Source: Allorhodopirellula solitaria
GTDB taxonomy: Bacteria > Planctomycetota > Planctomycetia > Pirellulales > Pirellulaceae
Reading direction: 5' to 3'
Assembly (NCBI RefSeq): GCF_007859855.1
Contig: NZ_SJPK01000008.1
Coordinates: 123,723-174,274, forward strand
DNA length: 50,552 bases
The notes under the pieces were generated by a model. That model was not told where the DNA came from. It ran no database searches and saw nothing but the letters and a program-made list of their open reading frames with translations. The translations under genes were made by a program, and so were the position numbers. Positions 29,087 through 39,377 of the stretch are shown piece after piece. Every line of letters begins with the position of its first letter. Within the stretch, counting starts at the first letter, position 1.

Positions 29087-30649
29087 TTACAGATTATACC
29101 GAGCCTTCAATCCGCCGCGATGCACACTGGCGAGACGCTCATGACTCGTCCACCCGGCATCGCGACAGGCGCGGATGTAGCGATCGAGCAGTTCGCCGTA
29201 GCGACGCATCGGTTCGGCTCCCAAGTCCCAACCGGCTGCGTAGAGCAGTCGCACGGACGTTTCCGGTGAGTCGCTCGCCTCGGCCTGGTCAACGAGCAGC
29301 TGCGAATAACGCTGGCGCACCGACGAGGCGTCCTGATCGCGATGGGGACCGAGAAACTCACGTAGCGTGCCGAGATCGACCGTCGCTGGCAAACATCCCA
29401 GCCGGTCGGCTTCCGCAGGTGGGCCTGGGTGACTCGCTCCCGCGGGCATCTCCGCTAGAAAACGGGCCGAGAATTTCGCAACACCGTCGGTCGACGTCGC
29501 CCAGTGTGTCCGAAACCGCACGCTTTGGTCGGTGAACACACTGCAGCGGATCGCTTGGGAAAAGGCTTGTTCGGCTCCCGCGGTGTCGCCCTGCGACCAC
29601 TTGGTGTAGCCGAGCAAGTCGTGGCCCCAAGACAATTCGGGATGGCTTGCGCAGATAACCGCTGCGTGCGCCGCGACGTCGTTCCAGGATTGTTGAGCGG
29701 GATCAAAAGCAGCCGCTGGAGTCCCCAGTTTTTCTTGCAACAGAGCCGCAGTCTCGCTCGGCATCATTCGCAAATCGAAACACCATCGCATCCAATCGTT
29801 CCACGTCAGCCCGAGATCGTGAGCGGTCTGGGGCGTGATCTGACCACCCAGCGGACTGGCGAGCGCATCGATGATCAGCTGGCATCGGATCGGGACCTCA
29901 CACACGCCTTGGGATAACAATTCAGCGGCCAACTGATGAGGATCGTTGGTATTGGGGTCATGGACTTTGGGGGGCTCGACGCTGGGGGTCTCGACGCTGG
30001 GGGGCTTGGTGCGGGCCCAGTCGATATGGTTGAGTCCCGGCATTCTGCTGGAGACCCATTGGCCCCACCGATGGTCGCGCCACGCGGCCGGGCTGTCGCT
30101 GCCGACGTGGCTGGGCGGGTCATCACTTTCGCACTCGAGAGCTGGCTCGCTCGCCGGTTCGGCGTGTCGCCGCTCGGCTTGTGGCAGGGACGCCAGCAAC
30201 CAATCGAAGAGCAACGCCTCGGACAGGGTATCGCCCCAGGGCAACCAATCGCCGCCACCGTGGTACCAGTGGCAGATGTCCATCGAGCGACCCGATTGCG
30301 CCGCGACGTGGGGATCGAGCAACCGCAAGCACAGCCAATCGCCTGCCCCGTTGCCTACCAAGGGCAGGAAATTGGGCGGCATCAACGGGGGCCAGATCGG
30401 ATCGGGGACCGTTGCCAACAGCGTCTGCGGCATCACGGGATAGCGAAATTCGCCTGGGCCCGGCGAATGCTGACAGAGTTCATCCCACCACTGGTTCAAC
30501 TCATCGCCAAAATCCAACGCAAATCGATCCGCCAGCCTTTTTGACCAAGCTTCCGGACCGGTGGTCGGCGATTGCCGGCGGTCCGCTGCTGGCGAATCGT
30601 CGATATTCGCAGTGTCGGAGGCGGCGGGAGTCGAATCTGGTGTGGTCAC
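29087..30649 (-). CDS. SMI1/KNR4 (SUKH)-like and TPR-like protein
   Basis: This 520-aa soluble protein is not firmly recognised. Residues ~35-170 have the layout of a SUKH/SMI1-KNR4 domain: a helical start, then [20 protein letters not shown] and an [22 protein letters not shown] core. The middle is Pro/Ser/Thr-rich ([12 protein letters not shown]). The C-terminal third is helical with a TPR-like element ([17 protein letters not shown]). SUKH proteins are known both as housekeeping scaffolds and as immunity proteins to nuclease toxins; there is no toxin gene next door. The start is GTG at 30649. It is divergent from the esterase gene. Confidence 0.6.
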   Translation of the reverse strand: MTTPDSTPAASDTANIDDSPAADRRQSPTTGPEAWSKRLADRFALDFGDELNQWWDELCQHSPGPGEFRYPVMPQTLLATVPDPIWPPLMPPNFLPLVGNGAGDWLCLRLLDPHVAAQSGRSMDICHWYHGGGDWLPWGDTLSEALLFDWLLASLPQAERRHAEPASEPALECESDDPPSHVGSDSPAAWRDHRWGQWVSSRMPGLNHIDWARTKPPSVETPSVEPPKVHDPNTNDPHQLAAELLSQGVCEVPIRCQLIIDALASPLGGQITPQTAHDLGLTWNDWMRWCFDLRMMPSETAALLQEKLGTPAAAFDPAQQSWNDVAAHAAVICASHPELSWGHDLLGYTKWSQGDTAGAEQAFSQAIRCSVFTDQSVRFRTHWATSTDGVAKFSARFLAEMPAGASHPGPPAEADRLGCLPATVDLGTLREFLGPHRDQDASSVRQRYSQLLVDQAEASDSPETSVRLLYAAGWDLGAEPMRRYGELLDRYIRACRDAGWTSHERLASVHRGGLKARYNL

Positions 30650-30793
30650 GTTCTATAATCAGTGGCCGGCAAGGCCATCCGATTCGATTCAGATGAGTGC
30701 GGGGAAAAGAGATCGGTGGCAATGAACTGCTGCACCGAATGCCCGCCAGCCTAGCTTCCTTCCCCTCCCCAACGCAAGACAAGCGAGTTTTTG

Positions 30794-32212
30794 ATGAGAC
30801 TGCCCCGCCCAACTGCACCACCCGCCTCGACCGCGATTTCACACTGTTCCCGGGCCGGGGGCGCTGGCATCGCCGCTGCCCTGATCGCTTGCTTTGCCGT
30901 CTCGCCAGTCAACGCTCAGAAATTTCAAGCCAACTACGACGAATCGAAGGTCCCCGATTATGAGTTGCCCGACCCACTGACCACGCAATCCGGCACAGCG
31001 GTCACCGAGGCGAGTCAATGGCCCGACCGTCGCGCCGAGATCGTCGACCTCTTCACGCAACACGTCTTTGGCCAAATGCCCGACGACCGCCAAGTCGAAT
31101 GCGAAATCGTGCGACGCGATGACCAGGTCCACCAAGGCGCGACGGTTCGCACCGAATTGACAGTGACCGTGAAACCACCGCAGAGCGATGCCGGTGCGGC
31201 CGATGGCGAAGCGGAATCCGTCGAGATCCACGTCCTCGTCGATGTGCCGCGGTCCACGTCCGGCCAGGATGATGCGGCACCGCCAGCCGTGCCAGCCTTC
31301 CTCGGTTTGAACTTTCAAGGCAACCACACCGTCACGACTGACCCGAAAGTACGCATCACACAGTCCTGGGTGCGTGATCGACGCAACGAGACCACTGAGG
31401 AGAATCGGGCCACGGCAGCCGGCCGGGGTGTCGCAGCGAGCCGCTGGCCGATCGAGATGCTCAACCAACGTGGGTACGCCAACATCACCGCCTATTACGG
31501 CGATATCGATCCCGATTTCGATGATGGATTTGAAAATGGGCTGCATGGACTGATGCCCGAATTCATCGCAGGTTTGCCACCGGAGCAGCGCCCCGGTTCG
31601 ATTGCAGCCTGGTCCTACGGTCTGTCCTGTATCCTCGACGCGATCGAAATGACGCCGGATCTCGGCATCGACATTTCCAAGGTAGCCGTTCTCGGGCACT
31701 CTCGCTTGGGCAAAACCGCGCTCTGGGCAGGCGCCACTGACCCGCGATTCGCATTGGTCGTCAGCAATGATTCCGGTTGTGGCGGCGCAGCCCTGTCGCG
31801 CCGCGCGATCGGGGAAACCGTCGGCCGGATCAACTCCAGCTTCCCGCATTGGTTCTGCGATGGGTTCGAGCAATACAACCTCAACGAGAACTCGCTACCG
31901 GTGGACTCGCACCAGCTCATCGGGCTGGCCGCCCCGCGTCCGATCGCTGTCGGCAGCGCGACCGAGGACAAGTGGGCCGACCCGGTGGGTGAATTCCTCG
32001 CCGCCCGCGCCGCCTCGCCCGTCTACGAACTATTGGGCCTGCCCGGGCTGATCGACAATACCGGGAACACTCCCCTCCAACCGCCCCACCCGGACCACGC
32101 CTATTCTAACGGTGCGATCAGCTACCACCTCCGCCGCGGTGGCCATGATCTGGCCGAGCACGATTGGCGACGATACCTCGATTTCGCTGACCGGTTCCTC
32201 AAGCAGGACTGA
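30794..32212 (+). CDS. exported CE15-type glucuronoyl esterase-like hydrolase
   Basis: This alpha/beta-hydrolase probably cleaves ester bonds between glucuronic acid and alcohols (lignin-carbohydrate or algal polysaccharide esters). After a signal peptide (AALIACFAVSPVNA) it has the family's YGDIDPDF segment, the nucleophile elbow VLGHSRLGKTAL with Ser303, NDSGCGGAALSRR with the oxyanion region, a conserved INSSFPHWFC segment, and the catalytic His451 in RRGGHDL. At 472 aa it fits bacterial CE15-like enzymes. ATG 30794 is preferred to the TTG directly before it. It stands alone between two minus-strand genes. Confidence 0.87.
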   Translation: MRLPRPTAPPASTAISHCSRAGGAGIAAALIACFAVSPVNAQKFQANYDESKVPDYELPDPLTTQSGTAVTEASQWPDRRAEIVDLFTQHVFGQMPDDRQVECEIVRRDDQVHQGATVRTELTVTVKPPQSDAGAADGEAESVEIHVLVDVPRSTSGQDDAAPPAVPAFLGLNFQGNHTVTTDPKVRITQSWVRDRRNETTEENRATAAGRGVAASRWPIEMLNQRGYANITAYYGDIDPDFDDGFENGLHGLMPEFIAGLPPEQRPGSIAAWSYGLSCILDAIEMTPDLGIDISKVAVLGHSRLGKTALWAGATDPRFALVVSNDSGCGGAALSRRAIGETVGRINSSFPHWFCDGFEQYNLNENSLPVDSHQLIGLAAPRPIAVGSATEDKWADPVGEFLAARAASPVYELLGLPGLIDNTGNTPLQPPHPDHAYSNGAISYHLRRGGHDLAEHDWRRYLDFADRFLKQD

Positions 32213-32284
32213 TGGGTAGGCGGGAGTCCCGCCCGCGCTGGTAGAAAGCATGTTTTTCCGAAGAAAATACTTCCCAGCTGCCAC

Positions 32285-33286
32285 TCAGAATTCGTCGTCC
32301 TCGTCTTCCTCCTCACGATCCGGGTGCAATGGATCGTCGGGGTCGAAGAATAGATCGGCCAGGCCGAGCGGCACGGCGTCACCGCCGAGCGTGCGGCTGC
32401 GCCGTTCGGCCAAGCGTTCGAGATCGACCGCATCTTCACCCAGGCATTTTTCCAGGGCTTCCTGCCACGCGACATCGCGTGCGACGGGATGGTCGGGGTC
32501 CTGAGCCATCCGCTTGATCGCAAACCGCAACAGGTTCAACCCGTCGCGGGGAGAGAAATCCAATTTCAACTTGTGCGAGTGCTGCAAGAAATCCACCGTC
32601 AACGCCAACATCTCCGGCTCGGCGAAGGGCAGGTGGTACTGCAAAATCGCCATCTCGTCTTGTTTGTTGGGGAACCCAACCTGCAGCGTCGGTTGCAAAC
32701 GGCTGAGAATGTAGTCGGGGATCTCGAACGTGGATTCGTCCTGGTTCATCGTCACCGCAGCACGAAAGTTCGGCGAGGCTGGGATCGTGATCCCCGCCAC
32801 GATCGACTCGACGTATCGCCGGCTGTCGAATAGAGGAGCCAATGACGCCCAGGATTTTTCGTTCATCCGGTTGCCTTCGTCGAGCACGCAGACCCCGCCA
32901 CGGATCATCGCACTGACCAAGGGCGAGGCGTGGTAGGAGATCTCTCCTCCGCGACTGAGTACGGGCGTGATCAACAAATCTTCCGGGCGGGTGTCGGCAG
33001 TGCACTGGTAGATATACAGCGGCACGCCCTGTTGCTTGGCCGCCGCGATCGCCAACTGCGTTTTGCCCACCCCCGGCGAGCCGAGCAGCCGCGGTGTCAG
33101 TGGCAGGTCGTTGGCATCGACTGTGATCCAACACGCGAGCAATTGCTTGAGAATCTCGCTCTGGCCAATCCAATCGCCTGGCGCGTCGTAGGGATGAGCC
33201 AATTTCAAGTCGACACCCTCCACGCAAACGACCGAGTCCGTGCCAGCGGCAGGCGAGTGGGGTTGAGGTGATTCAGGGGAACTCAT
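32285..33286 (-). CDS. MoxR/AAA_5-type AAA+ ATPase
   Basis: This cytoplasmic AAA+ ATPase of 333 aa has Walker [13 protein letters not shown], Walker [13 protein letters not shown], a sensor-1-like AAVTMNQDE and arginine-rich [13 protein letters not shown], as in dynein-related/MoxR ATPases. The C-terminus is strongly acidic ([10 protein letters not shown]). Members usually act as chaperones that remodel partner proteins, often with a VWA-domain protein. No VWA gene is in the window, so the partner is unknown. It follows the lipase gene on the same strand after 112 bp. Confidence 0.82.
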   Translation of the reverse strand: MSSPESPQPHSPAAGTDSVVCVEGVDLKLAHPYDAPGDWIGQSEILKQLLACWITVDANDLPLTPRLLGSPGVGKTQLAIAAAKQQGVPLYIYQCTADTRPEDLLITPVLSRGGEISYHASPLVSAMIRGGVCVLDEGNRMNEKSWASLAPLFDSRRYVESIVAGITIPASPNFRAAVTMNQDESTFEIPDYILSRLQPTLQVGFPNKQDEMAILQYHLPFAEPEMLALTVDFLQHSHKLKLDFSPRDGLNLLRFAIKRMAQDPDHPVARDVAWQEALEKCLGEDAVDLERLAERRSRTLGGDAVPLGLADLFFDPDDPLHPDREEEDEDDEF

Positions 33287-33398
33287 GCAGAATCCAGAAA
33301 GAAATGGGAGAGAGTCGCCGGTCGCTCCGCCAACGTCGCGTTGCTCGTCATGCGCGTTGGTGAAGGCGTGGCGATTGAGGTGTTCACACAGGGAGGTT

Positions 33399-34352
33399 TC
33401 AATCAGTCAATTCGGCAGCGGTGACCGCATCATCGCCTCGCACCAATTCGGCCTGTTCTTGCCGCGCCGCTTCGAGGATCGGTCCCAAGTACTGATGCAA
33501 GGGATGGTCGGAAAAATGATCGATGCGAAATCGCCGCAAGCTCTTCAGGAATCCACGCCAGCGATCGTGACGTTTCTTGATCGCGTTGAGGTGACCCAGG
33601 TTGCCGTCGCGATCAATGTAAACTTCCGTACCGCAATGGCGGTACCCCATCCATGCCGGCGGGGTGCGAGTGACGATGTCGTTGTTGTTGACAAACCGAT
33701 AGTGATCGAGCTGGACGAAGTTAATGTAGCGTTTATCGCCCACCCGAGGGCTGCCGTAGGTGAACAGAGCACTCGGCACGCTCTTGATATGCGACAAAAA
33801 GCAACGTCCAGCACAGATCGTCGCCATCGCCCCGCCGAGAGAGTGCCCGCTAAACCACACCGGTTGCTCATTGCCCATCAACGCCGTCTCCAACATCGGC
33901 CACAAATCGTCGACCTCCGTTTTGAAGCCGCGATGCACCTTTCCCGCCGTCTCCGCCAAGACCGCTGCGGCATTGGCATCGGCACGAATATCGTTCCACT
34001 CATTCGGTTCGGTGCCCCGGCAAGCGATCACGCAGTCGTGGTCGTTGCGAAACCGATACGCCTGAGAACCATCGTGCTCAAAGAACGTCACGTCGGGGAA
34101 ACCCACAAACCGGGCCGCTTCGCTGGCTTCCCGCTCGTCGTTATAGGCGATCATCGCCAATTCGGCGAATAGCAGCGATCGCTGCAGAAACGTCATCTCT
34201 GCGATCGGCCCGCGAGCACGACTGTAAACGACGACCGGGACTTCGTTCTTGTCATGAACGATACCCGATGGCTCCTGCAGATCCCCGACCGGACTCTGCT
34301 GGGGAAGCGTTCCCTGCGGCTGAGCGGTTAACTGTGACTCTGAATCGATCAT
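33399..34352 (-). CDS. class 3 lipase family protein
   Basis: This alpha/beta-hydrolase of 317 aa resembles fungal-type (class 3) lipases. It has the oxyanion-hole region [15 protein letters not shown], the nucleophile elbow [13 protein letters not shown] with Ser171, [12 protein letters not shown] and the [13 protein letters not shown] segment with the likely catalytic Asp; a C-terminal His is available near [10 protein letters not shown]. No signal peptide is seen, so it is probably intracellular. The ATG at 34352 has an excellent Shine-Dalgarno (AGGAGG, eight bases upstream); an in-frame ATG at 34394 is less likely. Confidence 0.87.
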   Translation of the reverse strand: MIDSESQLTAQPQGTLPQQSPVGDLQEPSGIVHDKNEVPVVVYSRARGPIAEMTFLQRSLLFAELAMIAYNDEREASEAARFVGFPDVTFFEHDGSQAYRFRNDHDCVIACRGTEPNEWNDIRADANAAAVLAETAGKVHRGFKTEVDDLWPMLETALMGNEQPVWFSGHSLGGAMATICAGRCFLSHIKSVPSALFTYGSPRVGDKRYINFVQLDHYRFVNNNDIVTRTPPAWMGYRHCGTEVYIDRDGNLGHLNAIKKRHDRWRGFLKSLRRFRIDHFSDHPLHQYLGPILEAARQEQAELVRGDDAVTAAELTD

Positions 34353-34453
34353 GGGACGTTCCTCCTGAGTGAATGCGGATACCGTGTCTCTCATTGTGCC
34401 ATACCCGCGCCGCCAGCGGGACGGGCGGCACTCAGAACCGCCCGCGGCGACTC

Positions 34454-34663
34454 TCAGCCCCACATCCCGACCAAGATCGGAGCGACGACCAGGATCATGG
34501 TTTGGATCGCCATGATGAACCAATACGGCCCCGGCCTCGTCCGCCGATCGACCAACACCTGATCCCCCGAGATCCCCGCCACCGCAAACCCACTCCAAAG
34601 CTGGAGCAGGTACGTCAAAACGAAAACCGCCGGAAGAATATAAAACGCAACAAACTCAGCCAT
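34454..34663 (-). CDS. small two-segment membrane protein
   Basis: This 69-aa protein has two hydrophobic helices (VAFYILPAVFVLTYLLQLW and WFIMAIQTMILVVAPILVG) joined by a polar loop VDRRTRPGP. Composition and length look like a genuine protein. It lies 101 bp upstream of the lipase gene on the same strand. No function can be given. Confidence 0.6.
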   Translation of the reverse strand: MAEFVAFYILPAVFVLTYLLQLWSGFAVAGISGDQVLVDRRTRPGPYWFIMAIQTMILVVAPILVGMWG

Positions 34664-34924
34664 CAGCTACCCATCACCCCGACAAAAAGGAACCCACCCA
34701 ATCGCCAAACATCCTACCGGAAGCACCGGTGATCAACATGGACCCCGCGGCCACCTGTCAGCTACCGGTGATTGGTTCGAGTCGGTCTTCGTAGATCATG
34801 GCGAGTTTTTGACGCAGAGACGCAAGGACGCAGAGACGCAAAGAATGTTCTGACCAATCAAAAATATCTGGCGCCTTCGCGTTTCCTTCGCTGATGGTTC
34901 TTGACCGAATTGAGTGGCACGTTA

Positions 34925-35180
34925 GCTCAATGAGGCCACGAGTTGGAACTCGTGGAAGGGCTACGCAAGGAAGGCCGAGGACGAGACGTGAAGGTGCTTC
35001 AATGAGGCCACGAGATGGAACTCGTGGAAGGCTGCCGGGGCTGATGGGTGTCTATCGTCCGATGATGATTGGCTTCAATGAGGCGACGAGATGGAACTCG
35101 TGGAAGGCGAACGGCTGGCCCGAGTGGGTAATGGAATCCCGCGAGCTTCAATGAGGCCACGAGATGGAACTCGTGGAAAG
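34925..35180 (-). repeat. degenerate trailer end of the CRISPR array
   Basis: The first repeat (34925-34959) lacks one T (GCTCAATGAGG). Repeats at 34996, 35072 and 35145 all carry GAGATGG instead of GAGTTGG; the second of these also has GAGGCGACG, and the last ends in GGAAAG. These are the oldest, leader-distal units. Confidence 0.9.
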
Positions 35181-38100
35181 TTCGAGCTGCCCCGCGACAG
35201 GTTCCTGCCTGGGATGCTGCTTCAATGAGGCCACGAGTTGGAACTCGTGGAAGGGAGGCCACCGCCCTGTCGGTTCGCCTGGCTCATCGTCGCGCTTCAA
35301 TGAGGCCACGAGTTGGAACTCGTGGAAGGCGCGATGACAGGTCCAAGCAAATCAAGACGGCACTTGCTTCAATGAGGCCACGAGTTGGAACTCGTGGAAG
35401 GGACGATTGTTTCGCCCGTATTGCTGAACTCACACCGGCTTCAATGAGGCCACGAGTTGGAACTCGTGGAAGGCCTCCATCGAATCAAGTTGATGGCGGC
35501 CGTGCTCCTCGCTTCAATGAGGCCACGAGTTGGAACTCGTGGAAGGAGAGTCGTCCCGATGAAAGTCATGATTCTCCGACTCTCTGGCTTCAATGAGGCC
35601 ACGAGTTGGAACTCGTGGAAGGCTCTCGATCATGCGGGCGTCTACGGCGACGATTCGGCTTCAATGAGGCCACGAGTTGGAACTCGTGGAAGGACCTCGG
35701 GCCATTTCGATACCTCGCACGACGCCTTGCTTCAATGAGGCCACGAGTTGGAACTCGTGGAAGGCGCAACGGGAGACACTGGCCCGCAAGGAATCCAAGG
35801 CGCTTCAATGAGGCCACGAGTTGGAACTCGTGGAAGGTATCACGGTTTATTTCAACAATAATAAATCGTGTGGTCGCTTCAATGAGGCCACGAGTTGGAA
35901 CTCGTGGAAGGTATATGCTGGGTTGGCCGCAAGGGATCCGGAGGGACTAAGCTTCAATGAGGCCACGAGTTGGAACTCGTGGAAGGGAAAAACCGGCGGA
36001 CGGAAGAAAGGCACTCCGAACAGCTTCAATGAGGCCACGAGTTGGAACTCGTGGAAGGTGCCACCAAATCGACATCCTGCCAGTCGTCGTCTCCAGCTTC
36101 AATGAGGCCACGAGTTGGAACTCGTGGAAGGCGGCGATTACACGATTTACGACATCGACATGCCGCCGGCTTCAATGAGGCCACGAGTTGGAACTCGTGG
36201 AAGGGTGAAGCAAGAAGTTTAGAAGCTGGACAGGCAACTACTGCTTCAATGAGGCCACGAGTTGGAACTCGTGGAAGGTCCGACGAACGCAACGACCGCC
36301 GGGTTCCCGTTCACTTGCTTCAATGAGGCCACGAGTTGGAACTCGTGGAAGGACGGCGAGCCAATGTATCGCCACAACGAAATTTATTCTGCTTCAATGA
36401 GGCCACGAGTTGGAACTCGTGGAAGGGACAGAGGCAGGGATCAAGGTCTATGTCGATGGGTCGGCTTCAATGAGGCCACGAGTTGGAACTCGTGGAAGGG
36501 GCCAAGGATAGCCAGTAGCTTTTGTTTGCTTGCCTGCTGCTTCAATGAGGCCACGAGTTGGAACTCGTGGAAGGAGCAACTACACAGTAGAAGATCTCGA
36601 TCAGTTCAACGGCTTCAATGAGGCCACGAGTTGGAACTCGTGGAAGGATCCTGCATCGGTGGTCGTCGTACTTTCTGGGTCATCTGGCTTCAATGAGGCC
36701 ACGAGTTGGAACTCGTGGAAGGGCCCGCGGGCGACAACAAACCGACCGAAACCGAAATCGCTTCAATGAGGCCACGAGTTGGAACTCGTGGAAGGTGCCG
36801 AAGTATTTGGGCGACGTTGAGGCCAAGTAGAACGGCTTCAATGAGGCCACGAGTTGGAACTCGTGGAAGGGGAGCTGGCGAAGATGGCAGCCCAGCAAGA
36901 GGCGAGCGCTTCAATGAGGCCACGAGTTGGAACTCGTGGAAGGATTACGACCGAACCGACACCGGCCGAAGTAATCGCTGAGCTTCAATGAGGCCACGAG
37001 TTGGAACTCGTGGAAGGAGTTTCGCGGCGATACATCCAGTGGCGGCAACATGGGCTTCAATGAGGCCACGAGTTGGAACTCGTGGAAGGCTTGCCCAACG
37101 GTGAATGAATGATGACCCCTCCACGCTTCAATGAGGCCACGAGTTGGAACTCGTGGAAGGCGTCCCATCGATCGCAATCGACCAGGCGGCAGCGTAGGCT
37201 TCAATGAGGCCACGAGTTGGAACTCGTGGAAGGAAGTGCGGATCAAATGAATCACGCGGAGTCATTCGCGGCTTCAATGAGGCCACGAGTTGGAACTCGT
37301 GGAAGGACAGAAAAGCTCCTATACGTCGATGCTGTCCAGGAAGCGCTTCAATGAGGCCACGAGTTGGAACTCGTGGAAGGTCGCCATCCTCTCCGGCAGC
37401 GTATCCCTCGTGGTAGGCTTCAATGAGGCCACGAGTTGGAACTCGTGGAAGGTAAGATGGCTGAGGAATTGAAGCCTGACAAGGATTCGGCTTCAATGAG
37501 GCCACGAGTTGGAACTCGTGGAAGGCCAAACTACTTGGCATCACCTACGAAGAACTCACCGCTTCAATGAGGCCACGAGTTGGAACTCGTGGAAGGGACA
37601 TAAAAAGACGAGTAACCACCAAACACGTTGTAGAGCTTCAATGAGGCCACGAGTTGGAACTCGTGGAAGGCGATTCACTCAGAACCCCTCTGGAGAAATT
37701 CAACGATGCTTCAATGAGGCCACGAGTTGGAACTCGTGGAAGGACGGAGATTGCGGAAACTGAAGCAGGCCCCGAACCGCTGCTTCAATGAGGCCACGAG
37801 TTGGAACTCGTGGAAGGCAAGCCGCCGTGGATTTCATTCGGCAATTCGACCTGGCTTCAATGAGGCCACGAGTTGGAACTCGTGGAAGGTGCGTGATGGC
37901 ACCGCGTTGTTCCATGCCGATCACGCGCTTCAATGAGGCCACGAGTTGGAACTCGTGGAAGGGGCGTCGTAAGTGCGACCCATTAACGGGCCAAACGCTC
38001 GCTTCAATGAGGCCACGAGTTGGAACTCGTGGAAGGGGATTGAGCATGGTCGCGAGTGGACAGAAAAGAGCGATGCTTCAATGAGGCCACGAGTTGGAAC

Positions 38101-39204
38101 TCGTGGAAGGCAATTGTGACACCGCCTGATCCTACCTCGATATCTGAGCTTCAATGAGGCCACGAGTTGGAACTCGTGGAAGGTGGCATTATCCCATCAG
38201 ACAGATGAGGATAAATTGCTAGCTTCAATGAGGCCACGAGTTGGAACTCGTGGAAGGGAACACTTTTTGTTTCTCTTATAGGAGGGTATGAAAAGCTTCA
38301 ATGAGGCCACGAGTTGGAACTCGTGGAAGGGCTGTTGAACGGGCTTACTTAAATGTCAGTAAAGCAAGCTTCAATGAGGCCACGAGTTGGAACTCGTGGA
38401 AGGGTGGCGGCTCGGCACCAAAAACAAGTGTCTACAATCAGCTTCAATGAGGCCACGAGTTGGAACTCGTGGAAGGCACAGAGCGTGGAATTAAAAGAAT
38501 CCATCCCACACGCTTCAATGAGGCCACGAGTTGGAACTCGTGGAAGGAGATCAGCCGCGACAGCATCACCTCACGCGGAATCGCTTCAATGAGGCCACGA
38601 GTTGGAACTCGTGGAAGGTGACGCGATGAACGTTGCAGCCAAGCAAGACAGCAGCGCTTCAATGAGGCCACGAGTTGGAACTCGTGGAAGGTCTCGCGAT
38701 TGGCCAGTGCGATCCTGGTAGATGTCAACGCTTCAATGAGGCCACGAGTTGGAACTCGTGGAAGGGGGACGCCTCGGCGGGAAACGCCCATCGGCGGGAA
38801 CGCTTCAATGAGGCCACGAGTTGGAACTCGTGGAAGGAGTCGCTGATTTTCGCATCGGCGGCTTGCTCCATCATGGCTTCAATGAGGCCACGAGTTGGAA
38901 CTCGTGGAAGGAGGATGCTCGGACGGCGTTGAGCGTCTACAGCGAGGCGGCTTCAATGAGGCCACGAGTTGGAACTCGTGGAAGGATTCGAGACGTTCAA
39001 CACGATCACGCTCGCTCTCGAGCTTCAATGAGGCCACGAGTTGGAACTCGTGGAAGGAGGCCGATCGGTGCGGGCACCGTCCCAGCGACGTTGGATTGCT
39101 TCAATGAGGCCACGAGTTGGAACTCGTGGAAGGGTTAAAGCACCAACCTCATCAGAATCAATGATAGCGCTTCAATGAGGCCACGAGTTGGAACTCGTGG
39201 AAGG
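34925..39204 (-). CRISPR. type I-G CRISPR array, 59 repeats and 58 spacers
   Basis: I count 59 repeats of 36 bp and 58 spacers of about 35-40 bp (mean period about 73 bp). On the plus strand the repeat begins GCTTCAATGAGG, continues with the palindrome CCACGAGTTGGAACTCGTGG and ends AAGG. On the minus strand it therefore ends in ATTGAAGC, the usual 3' end of type I repeats (8-nt crRNA handle). Together with degenerate repeats at the low-coordinate end and cas4-cas1 beside the high-coordinate end, this puts the leader at 39205 and transcription on the minus strand. The repeats from 35219 to 39204 look identical. I noticed no duplicated spacers or matches to the rest of the window. Confidence 0.98.
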
Positions 39205-39377
39205 AGCACCCATTTCTGGATGCGGGATTATGGGGGATTTTGCTGCGGTTTGCGAGCGGTCCACCAGTTGAGCGTTTCTGTTCACGTGGATGTTTCCCTG
39301 GAGGTGATGTAAATACGGTGTTTTTCCTGGTTGCGAGCGGTGGCCGGGAATTGCTCACCACCTCGCTGCTCGCGTCA
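39205..39377 (-). promoter_or_regulatory. CRISPR leader
   Basis: This 173-bp non-coding stretch joins the newest repeat to the cas4-cas1 stop codon. It has A/T-rich runs and contains the 11-mer TTGCGAGCGGT twice (39250-39260 and 39331-39341), 81 bp apart. It should hold the pre-crRNA promoter and the integration signals; no promoter box is assigned. Confidence 0.7.

Noticed and set aside
34894-39138. Many open frames across the array encoding repeated FNEATSWNSWK or MRPRVGTRGR peptides
   Set aside because: They are translations of the 36-bp CRISPR repeat plus spacers in several frames; the repeat itself lacks stops. They are not proteins.
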